Origin: Poriferisodalis sp965208925
GTDB lineage: Bacteria > Actinomycetota > Acidimicrobiia > Acidimicrobiales > Poriferisodalaceae
Assembly: GCF_965208925.1 (NCBI RefSeq)
Contig: NZ_OZ242364.1
Coordinates: forward strand, 930,001-994,000
Direction: 5' to 3'
DNA: 64,000 nt
In this document: piece by piece, positions 17,001 through 25,739 of the stretch
Layout of the letters: every line of letters starts with the position of its first letter
Position numbering within the stretch: position 1 is the first letter of the stretch
Made by a program: the position numbers and the translations under genes
The notes under the pieces: generated by a model
Told to the model about the DNA's origin: nothing
Databases searched by the model: none
The model's input: the letters and a program-made list of their open reading frames with translations, nothing else

Positions 17001-17154
17001 CCGTTGCGTCGGGGATGTCGCGAAGCTGCAGGTCCGGGGACGCCCCCAGAGCCGTCGGCGTCGGCACCAGCAGGCCGGCGCCGAGCACCAGCGCGATGAC
17101 GCCCCGCGCCGCTGGTGCGATCCGTCGCGTACGCAGCGGCTTCCTCGAGTGCAT
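14026..17154 (-). CDS. Secreted RCC1-like repeat protein with shared beta module
   Basis: 1042 residues with a signal peptide (VIALVLGAGLLVPTPTALGA). A pre-peptidase-like domain (YRFELSSPKSVEVVLRR, GTYLVRVE) is followed by a Gly-Thr/Asp-Pro linker of TGTGTD units. The next ~235 residues, starting VWSASLDVEAADGA, are a module also found at the C-terminus of the subtilase at 18686. The C-terminal ~590 residues are 16 units of about 37 residues with CWG, AP-GTY/FTAV, G--HSCAI and TDGT, an RCC1-type propeller, probably two seven-bladed or similar rings. Two Cys per unit could form disulfides. No enzyme motif. Confidence 0.82.
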   Translation of the reverse strand: MHSRKPLRTRRIAPAARGVIALVLGAGLLVPTPTALGASPDLQLRDIPDATELGDITDEAKTVVNSTIDDAAGAVERYRFELSSPKSVEVVLRRLTANADVYLDDALGEVLGSGVELGKSDERFSLTLAAGTYLVRVESESAVRYRLKLKLSEPVGEPVGGASTESTTDGRSDPGTGTGTGTGTDAGTGTGTGTDAGTGTDPGTGTGTGTDLAEVWSASLDVEAADGAAGYSLWARLGSLSPDRFDVDGTTYQVMVLAEIAGGLYLGLRASLDTEFVLEIDGQQFTASESQVPNGLVLRGTYWWPTDGVLSSSAGSTLDVSLSAATDALPERSEAPPGAWFSRIPNAHDGSSQFTLRLNFDEADPQVTDGSMADALTVTGGSLVTASEVSPAGKTWELTVAPDGPGDVTVTLPAATDCATDLAVCTADGRMLRNTPQATVQRPIGQSAGTGFTTLSGHAAYTCALRADGTIACWGPASSGEANPPEGTFKALASGSIHACAIRTDGTIACWGDNSFFQGDAPAGTYSQIAANGRTSCAIATDATLTCWGYDAFGQANAPSGTFTAVTLGWEHVCALRTDRTIACWGYNDEGETNAPRGTFTAISAGEVHTCAIRTDTTMKCWGHHWDGRSRSPAGNYKSVAAGHAHTCAITTDDTITCWGKSTSGRTNAPAGTYKSVSAGNGQTCAVATDDTLSCWGENNYGESDPPDGTYTEVATYTEHSCAISTDGSAVCWGFDRDEIASAPAGAHTAVALGDYHACALGDDGTIACWGDNEHSQTGSPAGTFAAIAVGAYHGCALGTDGTITCWGDNALSQTRSPSGTFTAIVAGDDHSCALSDDGTVACWGYNFYGQINAPSGTYTAIVAGDDHSCALSDDGTVACWGDDRSGQSSAPSGTFTAIAAGADLSCAFADDGTLTCWGYNGARQTRVPAGTYTAVALGPNHSCAIATDGAVTCWGHSRYGRTDAPAGTYTSVEVGPRHSCAIATDGSIACWGHQWGTQPDTSTSTYSALALGDVHTCAIAADGALTCWPRSPDGVDWNTST

Positions 17155-17160
17155 TGGTCG

Positions 17161-17248
17161 ATAGTAATACTCGTTATTTGATCAGCCGGATGCTGAGCGG
17201 TCGAAGAGACCAATTCATGCGGTGTGATAGTCGTTATAACTACGATAT
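17161..17248. promoter_or_regulatory. Divergent regulatory region between the RCC1 gene and tetR1
   Basis: Contains ATAGTAATACTCGTTAT (17161-17177), immediately before the RCC1-protein ATG. A palindrome is centred on GTTATAAC (17227-17248), with matching outer bases AT-GT/AC-AT. Both look like TetR-family operators controlling divergent promoters. Confidence 0.5.
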
Positions 17249-17917
17249 GTGCTCGTGCCCCTCTCCGACCACGGCGACGCCGAGCATTCGAGCACTGACA
17301 GCCGAGGCGATCACAACGACGTTCAGGACGTTCAGGACGAAGCGGCAGTCGCGCAACGCCTGATGGACTCGGCGATCAGCGCATTCGGCGGCAAGGGTTT
17401 CCTGTCTGCCTCGGTATCGGAGATCGCCCGGGAAGCCGGCACCGACGCCGACGCCGTCTATGCCCGCTGGTCCGACAAGCGGGAGCTGTTCGATGCGGCC
17501 TTCAGGGAGATCACCGAACGGCGGATGCTGTTGCTGATCAAGAGCGCTCCCGTGCCGGCGACCTCGAAGCTCGCCATGCTCGGCGACAGCCTCCTCACGA
17601 CACGGCGGGACAGCACGCGCAACATGTGGATCGAGGCGTGCGCGCTGGCGATGCGAGACCCCGACTGGCGCCCGGCGCTCTCGGAGTCGCTCGATGTCGA
17701 GGCGCGGGAGATCTCGGAGATCGTGGAGGAAGCCAAGAAGGCCGGCGAGATCGACGAAGACCTGAGCACGACCGCCATCGTGTTCTTGTGCCAGGCGCTC
17801 GGCCTGGGAAGTCATCTGGTGGCACGCTCGCTGGCGAGCCACGGATCCGAGCCCGATGCCGACGACTGGAGCTACTTCGTCGGGCGGCTGATCCGCGGTC
17901 TCGCACCGCGGACGTGA
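17249..17917 (+). CDS. TetR-family regulator 1
   Basis: 222 residues. HTH at ~35-80: AQRLMDSAISAFGGKGFLSA, VSEIAREAGTDADAVYARW, DKRELFDAAF. The C-terminal ligand domain ends with EIDEDLSTTAIVFLCQALGL. It is a paralogue of the next gene (EIDEALSTAAIVFACQALGL), about 130 nt away, so the two arose by tandem duplication. The GTG start abuts a palindromic operator, suggesting autoregulation and control of the divergent RCC1-protein gene. Ligand unknown. Confidence 0.88.
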   Translation: MLVPLSDHGDAEHSSTDSRGDHNDVQDVQDEAAVAQRLMDSAISAFGGKGFLSASVSEIAREAGTDADAVYARWSDKRELFDAAFREITERRMLLLIKSAPVPATSKLAMLGDSLLTTRRDSTRNMWIEACALAMRDPDWRPALSESLDVEAREISEIVEEAKKAGEIDEDLSTTAIVFLCQALGLGSHLVARSLASHGSEPDADDWSYFVGRLIRGLAPRT

Positions 17918-17922
17918 CGGTC

Positions 17923-17969
17923 TGTTGCAGGGCAAGAAGGGGCAAGAGATAGTAGGGGTTACTGCAACA
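17923..17969. promoter_or_regulatory. Inverted repeat and ATAGT motif between the tetR genes
   Basis: TGTTGCAG (17923-17930) and exact inverse CTGCAACA (17962-17969) enclose ATAGTAGGGGTTACT (17949-17963), related to the other ATAGT motifs. Could be an operator for tetR2 or a terminator of tetR1; no T-run favours the former. Confidence 0.4.
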
Positions 17970-18044
17970 AGGGCTGCCTGCCTGTGAAATTCCGTTGCTT
18001 TCTGACTCATGACGCGCCCGGTCTGTGGCTAATGTTGGCGCAGC

Positions 18045-18680
18045 ATGCAGGCTCCATCGACATCGGATGCACCGGCGTCGACCGGTACTCGGCGCGCTTC
18101 GGACATCTCGACCGACCGCATCCTGGACGCAGCCGCCCAGGTCTTCGGCGAGAAGGGGTACGAGGCGGGTCGGGTCGCGGACATCGCCCGACGAAGCGGT
18201 CTCACGACCGGCGCGATCTACTCGCGATGGCTGACGAAGCGCGAGCTGTTCCTTGCTGCGGTGGAGCACCGAGGGCTGACGAGAACCGAAGTGGTTTCCG
18301 GCCAAGCCGAGCTGTCGGCCACCGACAAGCTGGCGACACTCGGCGCCGGGCTGCTCGGACCCGATGAGGCCGAGGCCCGCAATCTCATGCTCGAGGCGTG
18401 CGTGATGGCGAGGCGGGATTCGTCATTGAGCGCAGACGTGGCGCAATCGCTCGACGTCGAGGCCGCAGTGCTGGCCGAGGTAGTCGAGCAAGGCAAAGCG
18501 GCGGGTGAGATCGACGAGGCCCTGAGCACGGCGGCCATCGTGTTCGCCTGCCAGGCGCTCGGCCTCGGCGCTCGTCTGGCGGCCGCCGCTGAGCCTCGTG
18601 ACATCGGGCTTCCCTCAGCCGACGACTGGCAGGAGCTGATGACGCGCTTCGCCGAGTCCATCGGCCCGTCGCAGCCCTAG
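18045..18680 (+). CDS. TetR-family regulator 2
   Basis: 211 residues. HTH: TDRILDAAAQVFGEKGYEA, VADIARRSGLTTGAIYSRW, KRELFLAAVEHR. The C-terminal half is alpha-helical with RNLMLEACVMARRDSS matching RNMWIEACALAMRDPD of tetR1. A TAATGT hexamer 9 nt upstream of the ATG suggests a very short leader. It lies convergent to the subtilase gene (5 nt apart). Likely target genes are the flanking secreted proteins, by position and shared motifs only. Confidence 0.88.
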   Translation: MQAPSTSDAPASTGTRRASDISTDRILDAAAQVFGEKGYEAGRVADIARRSGLTTGAIYSRWLTKRELFLAAVEHRGLTRTEVVSGQAELSATDKLATLGAGLLGPDEAEARNLMLEACVMARRDSSLSADVAQSLDVEAAVLAEVVEQGKAAGEIDEALSTAAIVFACQALGLGARLAAAAEPRDIGLPSADDWQELMTRFAESIGPSQP

Positions 18681-18685
18681 CTCGT

Positions 18686-21600
18686 CTATCTCAGCAGGCT
18701 GCTGGCTGGGCCGAGCACCGTTGCCTGGGCGCTGTTGTGCAGGCTCACGCCGTCGGCTGTGCACACCGCGCCGGGTTGGTCGCATGCTGTGCCGGCGGGC
18801 AGCGCGATGGTGATGTCGTCGGGTCCGTCGGGCTGCACGGTGATCGACCAGATCTGTGTCGAGCCCGCTGACACCCTGGACACGCCGGTCACGGCGCCGC
18901 CGGTCATGGTGAGTGCGTGGTCCATCAGCGTCGTCGCGGTGATGGGCAGTTCCCGATCGAATTCGAGCCTCAGGGTGAACGGCTTCGCGCCGTTATGGAC
19001 GCGGGGAACGCGGTCGAAGTAGGCGATCGGCGGTGCCGTTGTCCGTTCGCCCAGCGCTTCCGAGCCGACAGCGATGCTGACGTCCACCTCGTCGCCGCCC
19101 GCCCAGAGGTCGCCGTCGGTCGCCCACCAGTAGCGGCCCCGCCCGGCTGAATAGGGAACCAGGCTCTCGCTGGCGACGAACTCGGCGTCGCCGAGCGTGA
19201 GCGTGAAGTCCGTCTCGGTCGGGCGGTCCATGATCACGAAGAGGCCTTCTGCGAACTGCGCGATCATCAGCATCCGCACCGTGGTGCCGTCCAGCGGGAA
19301 CCTGCGGTCTGGCAGGACACCGAAGCGCGCCCAGCTCGAGAAGCCCGATGCAGGCGGCTGCGTCGAATTGTTGACCCCCACCGTGAGCGTCGCCGACCAC
19401 ACCACCGAAGCGTCTGCGTCAACCTCATCGACGATGTCGTCGACGGGTGTTTCGTCCACGTCGGTCACGATCACGTCGATGTCGAGTTGGACTGGGAACT
19501 TGCCGTCGGACACCTGCACCCGTACCTCGTAGGTGTTGTCGCCGTCGGCATCGGCGGGGGCCTCGAAGTCAGGTGGCAGCTTGAAGCTCAAGGTTCCCGA
19601 TTCGGTCAACTCGAAGAGTCCGTCGTCAGGGCCGGCAGGCTGCGGCAGCGACCACACCAAGCGGGCGCCCTCGGGGTCGTCCGCAGTGAGCTCGCCCACA
19701 GCGTCCGTGCCGTTCTCGGCGAAGCTCATCGTGGCGGGACCCCACAGCGTCGGTGGTTCGTCCACATTGAGCACCCGGGTCTGGAGCGACTCTGATGTCG
19801 TATGCGTTCCGTCGGTGACCTCCACGGTCACGTCATAGACATTGTTGTCGTCGGCGTCGAATCGGTCCTCGAAGTCGGGCGGCCACGCGAACTCCAATTG
19901 CACGTAGGGCCCGTAGCGGGCGAGCAGGTCGGGATCGAGGTCGGTGTCGTTGAGCACGAAGTGCGCCGCATCGTCGCCCGACAGTGACAACTGCAGCGTG
20001 CCGTTCTCGGGATCGGTGGGCACGAACAGCCAGGGCGCGAAGGTGTCGTTCTCGTATGCGCTGTCGAGCCGCTGCGGCTGCCCGGGTGTGCCGAGGATCC
20101 GCTTCCGGCCGACATCGGGCGGCTCGTCGACATCGGTGACGTTCACCGTCACCTCGATGGTGTCGCTGTAGCCGTCGGGTGCGGTGGCCGTCAGGTGGAA
20201 TGTGTAGGCACTGTGGGTCTCGTGGTCGAGACTGGTCTTGGTGCTGAGCTGTCCGGTTGCAGTGTCAAGGGTGAACTTGGCGGCGTCTGCACCGACCGCG
20301 GCATAGGTCAGCGTGTCCCCGTCGGCGTGGGTCGCAGCGATCGGGTCACCGATGGCCACCCCGGCTGCGGTGTTCTCCGCGACGCTGCGCGTGCCGGTCT
20401 CTGCCGGGTCGAACCGCGGCGCGTTGACGGCGCCGTCGGTGCTGCCGGTGACCGATGACGACCAGCCGCCTTCGCCTTCCGCGTTCACCGCCCGTACCTG
20501 AAAGTCGTAGTCCACCCCGGCGGTCAATCCCACGACGGTGTGCTCGAGCGTCCCCGATGACCACACATCGGTCTCGACCGTCCAGTTGGCGTCGGCCTTG
20601 TCGGCGGCATCGCTGCGGATCCAGCGCAGGTCATAGCCGGTGACCGGCGACGCGCCGGCATGGTCGGGTGCGTCCCACGACACGGTCACCGGATCGGTGA
20701 CGCCGTCCACCGAGGTGATGTCGGGCGGACTGGGCATGTCACCGTGGCCATACACGGTGAGCGTCCACGATTGAAGCGTCGACGCGCGTCCCCCGTTGAT
20801 CCGGTCGCGGAAGCGCAGGGTCCACTCCCCGCCGGGGGCCTCGCCGAGATGCCGCGCCGAGCCGAGCCGGAAGGGACCTTGGGATGGCCACAGTGCTGCC
20901 CAGTGCGACTTGGAGAATTCAGCGGAGGACACCAGAAGTTCCGAGACCGCTCCCTGCGGTGACACAAGCTCCATTTCCAAGTGCCTCACTTGAGGCGCAC
21001 TCATCACGATGTTCACCTCGACGAACTCGATGAACGCGAACTCATGTCCCATCGTTGCAGTGGATTCCGCGAACGTGTCCGAAGCTTGAGCCCCCACCGT
21101 CACCGGGACGCCAGTCGCCGTCACCGTGTGCGAACGCAGCGGCCCGACATTCGTCCAGTCCTTGGCCAGCTCCACCGCCGCGCCGGCGTCGACGACGCCG
21201 AAGCCGTAGCTGTGGCTGAACTCGTAGTTCTCCCCCGCAGTCCCGTACTTGGCCGCGCCGGTTTCCCAGCCGCCGTGGTCGGGATCGTTCTTGCGGGCCG
21301 ACGCAGCCAGGATCAGCTTGACATCGCGCCAGCCCAAGTCGGGGTTGGCAGCCCGAACCCATGCCGCCACGCCGGCCGCTATCGGCGCCGATGCGCTGGT
21401 GCCCCCGAACGTGTCGTAGCCGTTGTTCAGCACGGTCGTGAGGCCCCCGCGCTGAGAGCCGCCGTTCGATGGCGCGCAGACCCACAGCGCGGCACCCTTC
21501 TCGGAGTAGCCGCTCCTGATGCCGTTGTGGTCGACCGCGCAGACCGTCGCGACGCCGTAGAAGTTGGTGTACTCCTGCAAGTTCACGTCGTCGAAGCCGG

Positions 21601-23380
21601 GGCCGCTCCCGCCGTCGTTGCCGGCCGACCATGCATAGAACGTGCCGCGGCCCGAGTCGCCGTGCGTCAGGCCGTACTCGACCGCCAGCTCCCAGATGCG
21701 GGGTGCCCGCAGCGGGCTTCCGCCGTTGCGCCACCCCCAGCTATTGGTGCTCACCGCGATGTCCTCGGCATCGCGTGAGGCGGCGTCGGCCGCGTTGATG
21801 TCGCTCGGGGCCTGCAGCACGTTGAAGCTGCGGATGGTCGCCCTGGGCGCTACGCCCCTGATGCCGATGCCGTTGTCCCGGCCGGCCACCAGACCTGCCA
21901 CCGCCGTGCCGTGCCAGTCCGGCCGGGCTCGCTGCCCTTGCGCCACGAAGTAGTCGTAGCTGTTGGCCGTATCCAAGTTCTCAACGAGATCCTCATGGTT
22001 GGGGTCCACGAGGCCGTCCACCACCGCGATGACCACACCCTCGCCCAACGTGGTCTCCCAGGCCTTCTCGACGTTGATGTCCTCGCCGGCGGTCCCGCCC
22101 GTCTGACCGGTGTTGGACAGGTGCCACTGGCAGCCGTACAGCAGGTCCTGCACGGTCGAGCTGTCAGAGCTGCACCGGTCGATCAGTCGCTGGAACTCGA
22201 CATCCACGGCTGCCGACACCGCGTACGCCCCCGTCGAGGCCGGCCCGTCGAGGCCGCTCGCGCCGCTGGTGTCGACCCGCAGGTAGTAGGTGCCGGCGAC
22301 CAGCGTGGGGTTCACCTCAAACGTATTGATGGCATCAGGGCCCACTGCGAAGGCCTGGACGCCATCGGCGATCTCGTTGCCGTCGCTGTCGAGCAGGACG
22401 CCGTTGATGCCTGCTGTGGCGCTGGCAGCCCGGATCTCCACGCGCTTGGACTCGTCGATGTCGATGCGGAAGTAGTCGACATCGGTGGGCGAATCGATGT
22501 TGCCTCCGGCCGCTCCTTCCAATGGCAGCGGCGCGGCGTCCGACAGCGACGAGCCTGGCTCGGTCACCCCATGCACATGCAGCGTGTACGGACCGCTCTG
22601 GTGGTCGAGGAAGTAGCTGACCGTCACGTAATGGGTGCCGGCGTCCAGCCGGCGGCGGATCACGAACGAGCGCCGATGCTGCAGCTGGCCGTCGTCGCTT
22701 GCGGCAAGCAGCTGCTCGCCGCTGTCGTACAGCGCTCCCACAGTGTTCTGGATGTCTGCGGTGGTGTAGATCAGAACGTCGGTCGCGGTGCCAATGTCCA
22801 GCCGGTAGTAGTCGGTCGCGTCGGTGCCGCTGTCGATCATCGCGTTGGCGGAGCTGTTGAGGGCGATCGGGGCCGCGTCGGCGAAGCCGGTGGTGTTCAC
22901 ATTGCTCTCGGTGTGCAAGGTGTACGGCCCGGTGTCGCCGTCGGTGGCGGACACCGAGATGTAGTAAGTGCCCGCGTCCAGCGTGTTCCACAGCAGGAAG
23001 TTGTTCAGCGTGGTCAGGACATACGCCTCATCGAAACTGTCGATTTCGAGGCCGCTGTGGTCGAGCAGCACTCCGGCCGTGTCCAGATCGCCGGTGGTGT
23101 AGATCAGCACCTCTCGCCGTTCGGGCACCGTCAGTTCGAAGACGTCGACGTCGGTTGCCGAATCGATCACGCCGGCGACGGATGCGTCGAGAGGCAACTC
23201 GACGGCGGACGAGACGGAGTCGCCCACATCCGCCGTCCTCAGCGTGGCCGGATCCGGTGCCTGCGCGGTCGCGGACCGGGTCGCGGCCAGCACGCCCAGC
23301 ACTGCCGCAACTGCCGCTAATGCCCACAGCCAGCGAGTGCTCGATGGCGGATTCGGCGGCGTCGACGCACTTGATCGCAT
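18686..23380 (-). CDS. Giant secreted subtilase with P-domain, FN3 and cadherin-like domains
   Basis: 1564 residues. N-terminal hydrophobic signal (WLWALAAVAAVLGVLAAT). Three pre-peptidase-type beta domains at ~50-400 (VDVFELTVPE, ATDYYRLDIG, VDYFRIDIDE). Subtilisin S8 domain ~415-760 with D455 (VVDGLVDP), H490 (DWHGTAVAG), oxyanion N590 (SAGND) and S662 (GGTSASAP). A proprotein-convertase P domain follows (HTVTATGVPV to WTLTVYGHG), then an FN3 domain and about three cadherin-like repeats (VTVNVTDVDEPP). The last ~235 residues (VWSATLTVGVNN onward) match the module of the RCC1 protein. Probably a surface or secreted nutritional protease. Confidence 0.9.
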   Translation of the reverse strand: MRSSASTPPNPPSSTRWLWALAAVAAVLGVLAATRSATAQAPDPATLRTADVGDSVSSAVELPLDASVAGVIDSATDVDVFELTVPERREVLIYTTGDLDTAGVLLDHSGLEIDSFDEAYVLTTLNNFLLWNTLDAGTYYISVSATDGDTGPYTLHTESNVNTTGFADAAPIALNSSANAMIDSGTDATDYYRLDIGTATDVLIYTTADIQNTVGALYDSGEQLLAASDDGQLQHRRSFVIRRRLDAGTHYVTVSYFLDHQSGPYTLHVHGVTEPGSSLSDAAPLPLEGAAGGNIDSPTDVDYFRIDIDESKRVEIRAASATAGINGVLLDSDGNEIADGVQAFAVGPDAINTFEVNPTLVAGTYYLRVDTSGASGLDGPASTGAYAVSAAVDVEFQRLIDRCSSDSSTVQDLLYGCQWHLSNTGQTGGTAGEDINVEKAWETTLGEGVVIAVVDGLVDPNHEDLVENLDTANSYDYFVAQGQRARPDWHGTAVAGLVAGRDNGIGIRGVAPRATIRSFNVLQAPSDINAADAASRDAEDIAVSTNSWGWRNGGSPLRAPRIWELAVEYGLTHGDSGRGTFYAWSAGNDGGSGPGFDDVNLQEYTNFYGVATVCAVDHNGIRSGYSEKGAALWVCAPSNGGSQRGGLTTVLNNGYDTFGGTSASAPIAAGVAAWVRAANPDLGWRDVKLILAASARKNDPDHGGWETGAAKYGTAGENYEFSHSYGFGVVDAGAAVELAKDWTNVGPLRSHTVTATGVPVTVGAQASDTFAESTATMGHEFAFIEFVEVNIVMSAPQVRHLEMELVSPQGAVSELLVSSAEFSKSHWAALWPSQGPFRLGSARHLGEAPGGEWTLRFRDRINGGRASTLQSWTLTVYGHGDMPSPPDITSVDGVTDPVTVSWDAPDHAGASPVTGYDLRWIRSDAADKADANWTVETDVWSSGTLEHTVVGLTAGVDYDFQVRAVNAEGEGGWSSSVTGSTDGAVNAPRFDPAETGTRSVAENTAAGVAIGDPIAATHADGDTLTYAAVGADAAKFTLDTATGQLSTKTSLDHETHSAYTFHLTATAPDGYSDTIEVTVNVTDVDEPPDVGRKRILGTPGQPQRLDSAYENDTFAPWLFVPTDPENGTLQLSLSGDDAAHFVLNDTDLDPDLLARYGPYVQLEFAWPPDFEDRFDADDNNVYDVTVEVTDGTHTTSESLQTRVLNVDEPPTLWGPATMSFAENGTDAVGELTADDPEGARLVWSLPQPAGPDDGLFELTESGTLSFKLPPDFEAPADADGDNTYEVRVQVSDGKFPVQLDIDVIVTDVDETPVDDIVDEVDADASVVWSATLTVGVNNSTQPPASGFSSWARFGVLPDRRFPLDGTTVRMLMIAQFAEGLFVIMDRPTETDFTLTLGDAEFVASESLVPYSAGRGRYWWATDGDLWAGGDEVDVSIAVGSEALGERTTAPPIAYFDRVPRVHNGAKPFTLRLEFDRELPITATTLMDHALTMTGGAVTGVSRVSAGSTQIWSITVQPDGPDDITIALPAGTACDQPGAVCTADGVSLHNSAQATVLGPASSLLR

Positions 23381-23461
23381 AGCCGCCTTCCTCCGGAGAT
23401 CGGAACCGACACGTACGACTCCGGCGGATCAGTGCTGGTCAGCGTGCCTTTCCGGACGATA

Positions 23462-23475
23462 ATAGTTGTTACCAT
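23462..23475. promoter_or_regulatory. ATAGTTGTTACCAT operator-like site
   Basis: Lies in the divergent interval between the subtilase gene and the propeller-like protein gene. Similar to the ATAGT motifs flanking the tetR genes, so it may be bound by the same regulators. Confidence 0.4.
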
Positions 23476-23539
23476 GTACATCACTCGCAGCCCGTGGGCG
23501 GCGAAGGCATCGACCGGCGAACACGATCCGAGGAGAGGC

Positions 23540-24508
23540 ATGTCGACCAACGAAGGCAGATCTCGACCGACACAGCGGCGCCGGCTGCTGGTGTCCGCGG
23601 CGGTGCTGGCGCTGCTGTTAGCGGCAGTTCCGTCCGCGGCCTTGGCTCAGAGCTCCACGCAGACCTCGTGCCAGAACGAGCTGTACAGCCGTGACCACAG
23701 CAAGGACATCGACTTCGGGCCCGATGTGGAATGGCCCCGGGGCGCTTGGGGTGACGGCGACACGCTGTGGGTGGTGGACCCCCTCGAGGACAAGATCTTC
23801 GCCTACGACATCACGGCTGGGGACACGTTCGGCGATCGCCTGACCGGCAAAGACATCGACATCTCCGCCGATTCACACAGCGCTCGCGGCATCTGGTCGG
23901 ACGGCTTCTGGATGTACGTGTCCAATGAGTTCAACACGGATTGGGACCACAACACAGCCAATGTCAAGGCGTATCAACTGAGCGACGGCAGCCGCGCCGC
24001 GTACCGGGACTTCGATCTCTACGAGTACAACAACGATCCGCGCGGCTTGTGGTCGGACGGCGACACCTTCTGGGTGCTGCAGCCCAATACGACCGTCCGC
24101 AATGACGATCAGGAGATCATCTTCCAGGCCAAGAGCAAGATCTACGCGTACAGCGCCGGCAACCAGAATCAGCTTGGCTCAGTCCCGGGCGCCCGTCAGT
24201 CCAGCAAAGACATCAACAACCTGTTCTCCGACGGCACCATTGCGGGCGGCCTGTGGTCTGACGACACCACGATCTGGACGACGTCGACCAACGTCAGCAC
24301 CGACGCCAATGACAACGGCATCGGACGGGTGTACGCCTTCACGCTGTCCAGCGGAGCGCGGGACTCGAGCAATGAGTTCTACCTGCAGAGCAGCCACTCC
24401 GCCCCACAAGGTCTGTGGTCTGACGGCGAGACGGTGTGGATCGCCGACACGTGGGACGACAAGTTCTACGCCTACCACATGTGCGGCTGGCGGGCCGGCG
24501 GCGTGTAA
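23540..24508 (+). CDS. Secreted propeller-like repeat protein
   Basis: 322 residues from the ATG at 23540 (GAGGAGAG upstream). Signal peptide RRRLLVSAAVLALLLAAVP ending ALAQS. About five repeats with the pattern PRGxWSDGDTxWVxxxxxxKxxAY (for example GAWGDGDTLWVVDP, GLWSDGDTFWVLQP, GLWSDGETVWIADT, KFYAYHM). This resembles NHL/beta-propeller blades of extracellular proteins. The single mature Cys near the N-terminus and one near the C-terminus may form a disulfide. No catalytic motif; function unknown. Confidence 0.75.
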   Translation: MSTNEGRSRPTQRRRLLVSAAVLALLLAAVPSAALAQSSTQTSCQNELYSRDHSKDIDFGPDVEWPRGAWGDGDTLWVVDPLEDKIFAYDITAGDTFGDRLTGKDIDISADSHSARGIWSDGFWMYVSNEFNTDWDHNTANVKAYQLSDGSRAAYRDFDLYEYNNDPRGLWSDGDTFWVLQPNTTVRNDDQEIIFQAKSKIYAYSAGNQNQLGSVPGARQSSKDINNLFSDGTIAGGLWSDDTTIWTTSTNVSTDANDNGIGRVYAFTLSSGARDSSNEFYLQSSHSAPQGLWSDGETVWIADTWDDKFYAYHMCGWRAGGV

Positions 24509-24576
24509 CGCGCCGAGATCGAACAGACCGTCCCATTCGCTCCTGTTGGGGCTTGCGCGGGAAAGGACGCGACCAG

Positions 24577-25725
24577 ATGACTCACATTGCACGCCTACGG
24601 ACTGCTTGGGTGGCGGCTGCTGTTGCAGCGGCGTTGGTGCTGGCCGGTTGCACCGGCGGGTTGTCGCGAGCCGAGGTTGAGGAGATCGTCGAGGAGTCCG
24701 GCGGCGGCGGGCTGTCGCAAGTTGAGATCGAGCAGATCGCCGAGGCGGCAGGCAGCGGATTGTCGCAAGCCGACGTCACCGAGATCGTCCAGGCCGCAGG
24801 CAGCGGGCTGTCACGCGCTGAGATCGAGCAGATCATCCACGAGGCGATCGCGAGTGTCGCCGAGCCGTCGGTTGCCCCCGAAGCCGAAGCGGAGATCGAA
24901 GCCGAGGCTGAGGCCCCGCCGAGGTCTGAGCCGGACAACTACACGAAGCACTTCGTGGACCTGGCCATCAGTCGCTACGAGGCCGAGGGCTTGGCGGCCA
25001 CGCTCGACTACTACAACGACCCCGCCAACGTGGACGGCCAGTGGTACGCGTTCATCATCGGCGAAGACGACGAGATCATCGGCCACTACGACCCCAGCCG
25101 GCGCGGCTACGACCTCAAGGGCTGGGTGGGCACCGACGCCAACGGATACGACTTCGGAGCGGACATGCTGTCGGCCACCGACGAGGGGCTGTGGGTGACC
25201 TACGTGTTCCGCAACCCCGAGCGCCTCGAGGCCGGCTTCGATCCCTCCGGATTCGAGCTCAAGCGGTCGTGGGTAGTGCGCCACGACGGCCTGCTGTTCG
25301 GCTCCGGCTGGTACACGGACATCGACGAGTTCATCCAGTCGCAGGTGACGACTGCGGTGGAGATTTTTCGCAGCGAAGGATTGGACGGGTTGTTTGCGCG
25401 TCTCAGCGATCCCACCAGCAACTTCGCGGGACTTGGTGCGGCGCTGGCCTACTACGAAGCCACCGGAGTGCTCGGCGGGCAATGGATCGGATTCGTGGCT
25501 GGCCCCGACGGCGAGATCGTCAGCGCCATGCTGAACAGGGCGTTTGTCGGGGAGAACATCAACGATGTGCTCGGCGTCGACATCGTCAGCCAGGCCACTG
25601 AGAGCGGCAATTGGATTGCCCAGCCCAGCAGCCACAGCGAGTCGGAGTTGGAGTTGCGCGTTTGGGTCGCCAGGCATGATGACCTGACCTTCGGCGGCGG
25701 CTGGAGAAACACCCCTGCTCCCTAG
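24577..25725 (+). CDS. Lipoprotein with Cache-like sensor domains
   Basis: 382 residues from the ATG at 24577 (GAAAGGA upstream). Lipoprotein signal with lipobox VLAGC. Residues ~25-90 contain tandem ~16-residue helical units (SRAEVEEIVEESGGGG, SQVEIEQIAEAAGSG, SQADVTEIVQAAGSG, SRAEIEQIIHEA). Two related halves follow with AISRYEAEGLAATLDYYNDP / VEIFRSEGLDGLFARLSDP, YAFIIGEDDEIIGHYDP / IGFVAGPDGEIVSAML and WVVRHDGLLFGSGWY / WVARHDDLTFGGGW, the repeat pattern of Cache-type ligand domains. Probably an extracytoplasmic sensor or scaffold. Confidence 0.72.
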   Translation: MTHIARLRTAWVAAAVAAALVLAGCTGGLSRAEVEEIVEESGGGGLSQVEIEQIAEAAGSGLSQADVTEIVQAAGSGLSRAEIEQIIHEAIASVAEPSVAPEAEAEIEAEAEAPPRSEPDNYTKHFVDLAISRYEAEGLAATLDYYNDPANVDGQWYAFIIGEDDEIIGHYDPSRRGYDLKGWVGTDANGYDFGADMLSATDEGLWVTYVFRNPERLEAGFDPSGFELKRSWVVRHDGLLFGSGWYTDIDEFIQSQVTTAVEIFRSEGLDGLFARLSDPTSNFAGLGAALAYYEATGVLGGQWIGFVAGPDGEIVSAMLNRAFVGENINDVLGVDIVSQATESGNWIAQPSSHSESELELRVWVARHDDLTFGGGWRNTPAP

Positions 25726-25739
25726 CGTCTGACTGCCGG

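Noticed and set aside
21911..23320. 469-residue antisense frame and other long shadow frames (5723-6925, 30525-31808, 38787-40193, 61060-63057 complement)
   Set aside because: They lie opposite well-supported genes, show biased shadow composition and no family motif; typical for high-GC DNA.
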